Shown one piece after another: positions 59,982 to 64,000 of a stretch of DNA of 64,000 nt. The stretch is from contig NZ_CP150235.1 in assembly GCF_037974355.1 (NCBI RefSeq), forward strand, positions 6,324,001 to 6,388,000, written 5' to 3'. This DNA is from Paenibacillus sp. FSL R5-0517 (GTDB lineage Bacteria > Bacillota > Bacilli > Paenibacillales > Paenibacillaceae). A program made the translations under genes and the position numbers. Position 1 is the stretch's first letter, and every line of letters begins with the position of its first letter. The notes under the pieces are model-generated. The model had not been told where the DNA came from, ran no database searches, and saw only the letters and a program-made list of their open reading frames with translations.

Positions 59982-61577
59982 TCACCATCCTTCCTCAGCT
60001 TCAGGCGAACCATTGATCTTCTCTTTCATCCGTTTCTGATCCCGATGAACCGTAGAAGGACGATTGATCATTTTCCACCATGGCACACGAATAAGAATAT
60101 CTTTGGTATCTGTTTTACTATACGGGCTAAGACCTGACAGATAAGGTACACCAAACGAAGTCATCTGTGTCAGATGTACCGAGATCAGAACTAAGCCAAT
60201 GACAATGCCATACAATCCGAGCATACCCGCCAGCAACATGATCGGAAATCGCAATAGGCGCACGGTGATCGCGAAGTTAAACCGCGGAATCGTAAAGGAA
60301 GCTATACCTGTCATGGATACGATAATAACCATCGGTGCGGACACTATCCCGGCCTGTACTGCGGCCTGTCCGATCACAAGTGCGCCGAGAATACTGACGG
60401 CTTGCCCCACTGTTTTGGGTAACCTGACCCCGGCTTCCCGAAGAGCTTCAAATGACAGCTCCATGATGAGGGCTTCAACCAAAGCCGGAAAAGGAATGGC
60501 TTCCCGGGCACCTGCGATACTCAGAATCAGCGTGGTTGGCAGCATATCCTGATGAAATGTTGTAATAGAGATATACAAGGCTGGCAGGAACAGAGCGATG
60601 GCTACGAACAAGAAGCGAATCCACCGCACCAGATTACTGATGAAGAATCGCTCGTAATAATCCTCACTGGCTTGCAGCATCTGCCACATCGTGACTGGAG
60701 CAATCAGCGCGAATGGGGTTCCATCTACCAGAATGGCAAAGCGTCCTTCCAACAGATTGCCTGCAACGGTATCCGGCCGCTCCGAGTAGTGCATCTGCGG
60801 GAAAGGCGAATACGGATGATCTTCAATCAATTCCTCGATATAACCCGTTTCCAGGATGCCATCAATATTGATTTTTTCCAGACGTTTCTTGACATCTTGA
60901 ATCGTTTTTGGATCAGCAATACCTTCCAGATAGGTCAGCACAATATCGGTCTTGGTTTCTGTGCCAAGAGTCATGCTTACCATCTTGAGAGAAGGTGTTT
61001 TCAGCTTGAAGCGCAGCAAAGCCGTATTCACGCGCAGTGTTTCGGTAAACCCCTCCCGTGGTCCCCGAATCACGGATTCTGTCTGCGGTTCCTCCACACC
61101 ACGTCTGACGCCACCTTTGACATTGAACATCCAGGCTTCGCGACTTCCACCGACCACCAGAAGGGCAGAGGATGCCAGCACACCTTCTGCCGCAGCAGCC
61201 CAAGTTTCGACCCGTTTCACCTGCGTCAGCTCAACGGTTGTATCATCCAGTGGAACATCGGGCTCATCTGTGCGCTGCTGCACCAGCCCTCGAATAATTG
61301 GACGCAGCATATGCTCCTGGATATCAGCCGAGTTAACAATGCCTTCAATATAGACCAGAAGCCCTTTCACTTCCGGTGTAATCATGACATTGCGAAAAAC
61401 CACATCCGAGCAATCGGAGAAGATCTCCTTTACCGCTTGAATCTGAGTTTCATGTACTGCACTAATCGGCTGCCGTAGAAAAGGCGGGGATGGCAGTCCC
61501 AAAGGGATATGTTTTTTCTCTTCTGAAGCTCGTCCCGGTTGTCGGGACTTGTCTTTCCCAGATGTTTTGTCCGCCAT
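59982..61577 (-). CDS. Spore germination receptor A subunit (GerAA type)
   Basis: The 531-residue protein has a large soluble N-terminal region (about 1-330) and five or so membrane helices near the C-terminus, the GerAA layout. Motifs include LLVYIEGIVNSADIQEHMLRPI (in part), ETDIVLTYLEGIADP-like KTDIVLTYLEGIADP, DGTPFALIAPVTMWQ and SIAGAREAIPFPALVEALIMELSFEALREAG in part. It assembles with the B and C subunits into the nutrient receptor. GGAGGGG precedes the ATG at 61577. A forespore (sigma-G) promoter is expected in 61578-61680, but no convincing match was found. Confidence 0.95.
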   Translation of the reverse strand: MADKTSGKDKSRQPGRASEEKKHIPLGLPSPPFLRQPISAVHETQIQAVKEIFSDCSDVVFRNVMITPEVKGLLVYIEGIVNSADIQEHMLRPIIRGLVQQRTDEPDVPLDDTTVELTQVKRVETWAAAAEGVLASSALLVVGGSREAWMFNVKGGVRRGVEEPQTESVIRGPREGFTETLRVNTALLRFKLKTPSLKMVSMTLGTETKTDIVLTYLEGIADPKTIQDVKKRLEKINIDGILETGYIEELIEDHPYSPFPQMHYSERPDTVAGNLLEGRFAILVDGTPFALIAPVTMWQMLQASEDYYERFFISNLVRWIRFLFVAIALFLPALYISITTFHQDMLPTTLILSIAGAREAIPFPALVEALIMELSFEALREAGVRLPKTVGQAVSILGALVIGQAAVQAGIVSAPMVIIVSMTGIASFTIPRFNFAITVRLLRFPIMLLAGMLGLYGIVIGLVLISVHLTQMTSFGVPYLSGLSPYSKTDTKDILIRVPWWKMINRPSTVHRDQKRMKEKINGSPEAEEGW

Positions 61578-61686
61578 ATGCCGCCCCTCCGTTCTTGTTT
61601 TTTTATACAAGGTAGCTTGTGCCAGACAGTCGTGAATTATGTGGTCTTTTTTGCAAAATTACGAAGAATTTTCTCTATCCGGACAG

Positions 61687-61717
61687 CAAAAAGGCCTCTG
61701 TATTTAACAGAGACCTT
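61687..61717 (-). terminator. Terminator before the germination operon
   Basis: On the minus strand AAGG-CTCTGT pairs with ACAGAG-CCTT around TAAAT, followed by TTTGC. It ends the small unknown gene upstream. Confidence 0.85.
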
Positions 61718-61754
61718 CTTATCTATTCCAGATCCTAATCAAGCTATTTTAAAG

Positions 61755-62090
61755 TTAATCCGCAAAATAATCTTCAGGCACATAACGAATCTCCGACTTC
61801 GCATAGATGCTTAGTGTGTGGCTCTCCCTGTCGTACACAACTCGCTCACCTTCTACGTAGTACCAGTGCTTCAAAAGGGGTTGTTCCTTGCGCTGCACGA
61901 AACGAAATACGTTCAGTTCCTGTCTAAGCTCCATAATCTGTTCCACAATCTGCTCGTCCAGACCCGTCACGGTAAATAAGAAGCCTGTACCCTCCTGTTG
62001 GAATCGATAGGACAGTGAATCTGTTTTGCTATTCGCCAGTCCTCGCCCGGTTACCGCATGTTTGACCATAAACCATTCCTGTTGCGCCAT
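61755..62090 (-). CDS. Small cytosolic protein of unknown function
   Basis: I do not recognise this 111-residue protein. It has no signal or membrane segment, a mixed alpha/beta pattern, several aromatic residues (HWYYVEGERVVYD) and an acidic end (VPEDYFAD). AAGGAGG stands ten bases before the ATG and a terminator follows the gene, so it is very probably real. It follows pirin by 44 bases and could share its transcript. Confidence 0.75.
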   Translation of the reverse strand: MAQQEWFMVKHAVTGRGLANSKTDSLSYRFQQEGTGFLFTVTGLDEQIVEQIMELRQELNVFRFVQRKEQPLLKHWYYVEGERVVYDRESHTLSIYAKSEIRYVPEDYFAD

Positions 62091-62134
62091 ACGTATATAT
62101 CCTCCTTCATCTTGGAGTTCATTTCATCAGCCAT

Positions 62135-62836
62135 TTACGGCAAATCAATAATCATATAGAACGTATCTTCGTTTCCTTGCAATTCTATTGAATTTCGCTG
62201 TTCCACACGAGCTGTATCGCCTTCGTTCAACAGGTACTCTCCATCCAATCCCAGCTTGCCTTCGATGGAGAAAAGGTACATCCGACGGCCCGAATCCTGG
62301 TTGAAGGTTAACGTCTCGTCTTTGGCCAATCGGCCAAGATAGATCGTCATATCCTGATGAATAGTCGCGACTCTTGGTCCTCCATCCGGGGATACAATCG
62401 GCACGAGTGCTCCTGCCAGTGCCGCTGGATCAAAAGATGTGGTCTCATATGAAGGTTGCAACCCTTTCGTATGCGGCATGAACCAGAGCTGAAGCAGACG
62501 TACTTCTTCGGTATCGGATGCATTATGCTCGGTATGAATCATGCCACTGCCTGCTGACATTCGCTGAATACCGCCAAAACCTGTAACGGCGACATTGCCC
62601 AGATTATCTTCATGTCGTAGCTTGCCTCTGAGTACAATGGACACAATCTCCATATCACTATGTGGGTGAGCTCCAAAGCCGCGACCAGGTGCAATTACAT
62701 CATCGTTCGCTACCCGCATCGGTCCAAATGCCATATTTTCCGGGTCTTGGTATTCTCCGAAAGAAAAGCTGTGACTGCCACGGAGCCAGCCTCGATCAAA
62801 GCTGGAGCGGGCATCGGATGGAATGACGTTAATCAT
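62135..62836 (-). CDS. Pirin-family bicupin protein
   Basis: The 233-residue protein has the pirin N-terminal cupin with metal ligands His57 and His59 (GFGAHPHSDMEI), His101 and Glu103 (MIHTEHN). The preceding GSHSFSFGEYQDP stretch is highly typical. A second, degenerate cupin follows. Bacterial relatives (YhhW, YhaK) show quercetin dioxygenase activity in the test tube or respond to redox stress; the physiological role here is unknown. The ATG at 62836 is nine bases after AAGGAGG; the one three codons earlier overlaps that site. Confidence 0.93.
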   Translation of the reverse strand: MINVIPSDARSSFDRGWLRGSHSFSFGEYQDPENMAFGPMRVANDDVIAPGRGFGAHPHSDMEIVSIVLRGKLRHEDNLGNVAVTGFGGIQRMSAGSGMIHTEHNASDTEEVRLLQLWFMPHTKGLQPSYETTSFDPAALAGALVPIVSPDGGPRVATIHQDMTIYLGRLAKDETLTFNQDSGRRMYLFSIEGKLGLDGEYLLNEGDTARVEQRNSIELQGNEDTFYMIIDLP

Positions 62837-62913
62837 AAAATGCATCCTCCTTATTTTTTCTTAGTAGCATACTTATTCTCATTGTAACAAACCACAGGCA
62901 TGTCGTCCAAACT

Positions 62914-62982
62914 AAAAAAGTTCTCTACCGATCAGCCCGGTTCGCAAATACAATTTCCGAACCGGCCTGGCCAATAAAGAAC
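62914..62982 (-). terminator. Long-stem terminator after the DoxX gene
   Basis: On the minus strand a 25-base imperfect stem (GTTCTTTATTGG-CAG-CCGGTTCG against CGAACCGG-CTG-CGGTAGAGAAC) is followed by six T residues, about 55 bases past the DoxX stop codon. Confidence 0.85.
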
Positions 62983-63037
62983 CTCGTTACAGGACTAATC
63001 CTGCACTTCATTATTTATTTAACAATCGTTAGCCGCG

Positions 63038-63451
63038 TCAAGCACTCACATTCTGACGAGCGTTACCCTGTCTGGAGAAAAGATAATCCACAGCCAGAAA
63101 GCGGCTTCCTGTGAAGAGCAGTGTCAGGGAACCCGCCAACAACAGGTAATCGAACTCGGTACCACTCATGAATGGCTGACCCACTTTGGCTGTAAGCAGA
63201 ACGCCACCCATAACGATAACAAATAGGGCAGCAAACACACGTGTTCCAAGACCCAGAATCATCGCTGCACCACCTACCAACTCAATGATTGCTACAACGG
63301 AGGCAAGAAATCCGGGAATACCAATACTTTCGAAAAATCCTACCGTACCGCTAATTCCACCTTCGAATTTACTCCAACCGTGCAATACAAAGATCAACCC
63401 GATCATAATCCTGGAGAAAAGCAGTCCAATCTCTACACTTTTATTATTCAT
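63038..63451 (-). CDS. DoxX-family membrane protein
   Basis: The 137-residue protein has four membrane helices. GLLFSRIMIGLIFVLHGWSKFEGG at the start, GFLASVVAIIELVGGAAMILGLGTR in part, and the last LLLAGSLTLLFTGSRFLAVD fit the DoxX/DoxD family. Members are linked to oxidative stress or quinol-thiosulfate oxidoreduction, but most are unassigned. Two ATG codons lie close together; the second (63451) has better spacing from GAGGAAGGAAG. Confidence 0.9.
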   Translation of the reverse strand: MNNKSVEIGLLFSRIMIGLIFVLHGWSKFEGGISGTVGFFESIGIPGFLASVVAIIELVGGAAMILGLGTRVFAALFVIVMGGVLLTAKVGQPFMSGTEFDYLLLAGSLTLLFTGSRFLAVDYLFSRQGNARQNVSA

Positions 63452-63510
63452 GTTCATCTTCCTTCCTCGTTATATTCGAAATATTTGACCTCACATTTAG
63501 CCAAATTAAT

Positions 63511-64000
63511 CTATCCGATGGACCAGACAAACAAGACAGACAGCAATAGGAAAACAGTAACCGACATCAGAACAGCATAACGTGGCAATCTCAGCGTCAC
63601 GTCCTGTTCCGGGTCCAGCAGACGTGAAATTCGGACATTCACCGACGTATCCGCAAATGAGGATTGTACGGTCAGTTCTTTGGCCCCCCAAGGTTCAGGA
63701 CAAGCACGTAGTAGCTTGAGCAAAGCACTTCCAATACCTGCCACATTGCCTGTACGTTCAATGGCCTCATTGTCTGCCAGAATTTCTCTAACGATATGGT
63801 ATTGCTTTGAAGTGTGCTTTAAAACAGGAATATACGGCATCATGATTGCAAATACCGACAGTAACGTCGTCTTCAGAGGATCACGGTGCCACAGATGGTG
63901 TACTTCATGATAGACAACCGCTACTTCCTCTTCTGCATCAAGCATGTCCAGTAGCCCAGTGGAAAGTACAATATAGGGTCTCCATAAACCAATGGTAAAT
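63511..64000 (-). CDS. M56-family membrane metallopeptidase (BlaR1/MecR1-like), N-terminus beyond the window
   Basis: The frame runs open to the right edge; about 162 codons are present. The visible part begins LWRPYIVLSTGLLDMLDAEEEVAVVYHEVHHLWHRDPL (only short motifs matter: RPYIVLSTG and the zinc site HEVHH), the catalytic region of M56 peptidases. A membrane helix follows (VFAIMMPYIPVL), and ADNEAI supplies the third zinc ligand. After a domain of about 70 residues, a last helix (AVLMSVTVFLLLSVLFVW) ends the protein. No penicillin-binding sensor domain follows, so it is the short form that works with a BlaI-type repressor, probably encoded to the right. Confidence 0.88.
   Translation of the reverse strand, partial: FTIGLWRPYIVLSTGLLDMLDAEEEVAVVYHEVHHLWHRDPLKTTLLSVFAIMMPYIPVLKHTSKQYHIVREILADNEAIERTGNVAGIGSALLKLLRACPEPWGAKELTVQSSFADTSVNVRISRLLDPEQDVTLRLPRYAVLMSVTVFLLLSVLFVWSIG

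Noticed and set aside
61578..61680. Sigma-G promoter for the germination operon
   Set aside because: A forespore promoter is expected, but the best CATAATT-like -10 has no acceptable -35 at 17-18 bases.

Overview
The window reads as a chromosomal segment of an endospore-forming, low-to-mid GC Firmicute, most likely Paenibacillus. The reasons are the complete gerA-type germinant receptor operon, a YesM/YesN-type two-component system fused into an Lpl/Ytc-type sugar ABC transporter locus, Shine-Dalgarno sites close to AGGAGG in front of nearly every gene, sigma-A promoters, and an anaerobic cobalamin pathway with the CbiH60 fusion known from Bacillus relatives. No rRNA, tRNA, CRISPR array, phage or intact insertion sequence was seen. 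Almost every gene lies on the minus strand; the exceptions are two small plus-strand genes at 33.2-34.3 kb.

Layout, left to right. 1-7.9 kb: carbohydrate uptake locus (AraC-type response regulator, two permeases, a solute-binding lipoprotein, a sensor kinase, and a second solute-binding lipoprotein cut by the window edge). 8.2-10.5 kb: a methyltransferase with an attenuator-like leader and an MFS exporter. 10.7-17.9 kb: redox and metal physiology (molybdopterin oxidoreductase, formate/nitrite channel with an Fnr-like box, NADH oxidase with three Rex/Fnr-like operators, glutathione peroxidase, and an orphan Fe-siderophore ATPase under a perfect Fur box). 18.4-32.9 kb: a seven-gene operon that is the most unusual part of the window. 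It encodes a membrane-anchored GAP1-like protein, a zinc-finger TRAFAC-type GTPase, a beta-rich protein, a polytopic VWA protein, a large uncharacterised protein, a tubulin/FtsZ-like GTPase of 1129 residues, and a secreted-then-anchored VWA protein. A divergent pair (47-residue membrane peptide and zinc-ribbon membrane protein) sits at its promoter side. 34.7-42.3 kb: DEAD-box helicase, SulP transporter, ABC1 kinase with a phasin-like partner, ThuA-like protein and a short-chain dehydrogenase.

42.5-56.1 kb: the anaerobic corrin ring genes, transcribed from a cobalamin riboswitch in the order cbiH60, cbiX, cbiJ, cbiC, cbiD, cbiET, cbiL, cbiF, cbiG, cbiA. A uroporphyrinogen-III synthase gene lies just upstream. 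The cluster covers cobalt insertion through a,c-amidation; adenosylation and nucleotide-loop genes are not in the window. 57.3-61.6 kb: gerAA-gerAC-small D-type subunit-gerAB. 61.7-64 kb: a small unknown gene, pirin, DoxX and a truncated M56 (BlaR1-like) peptidase.

Two themes recur in the non-coding DNA. First, a structured, palindromic intergenic repeat of about 150-185 bp occurs intact at 30.9 kb and 44.1 kb, in a diverged form at 49.5 kb, and as a fragment at 22.9 kb. Paired base changes in its hairpin keep the fold. Second, the 1.1 kb gap inside the cob operon (49.4-50.5 kb) is filled with nested palindromes, a tandem duplication and degenerate 20-base repeats.
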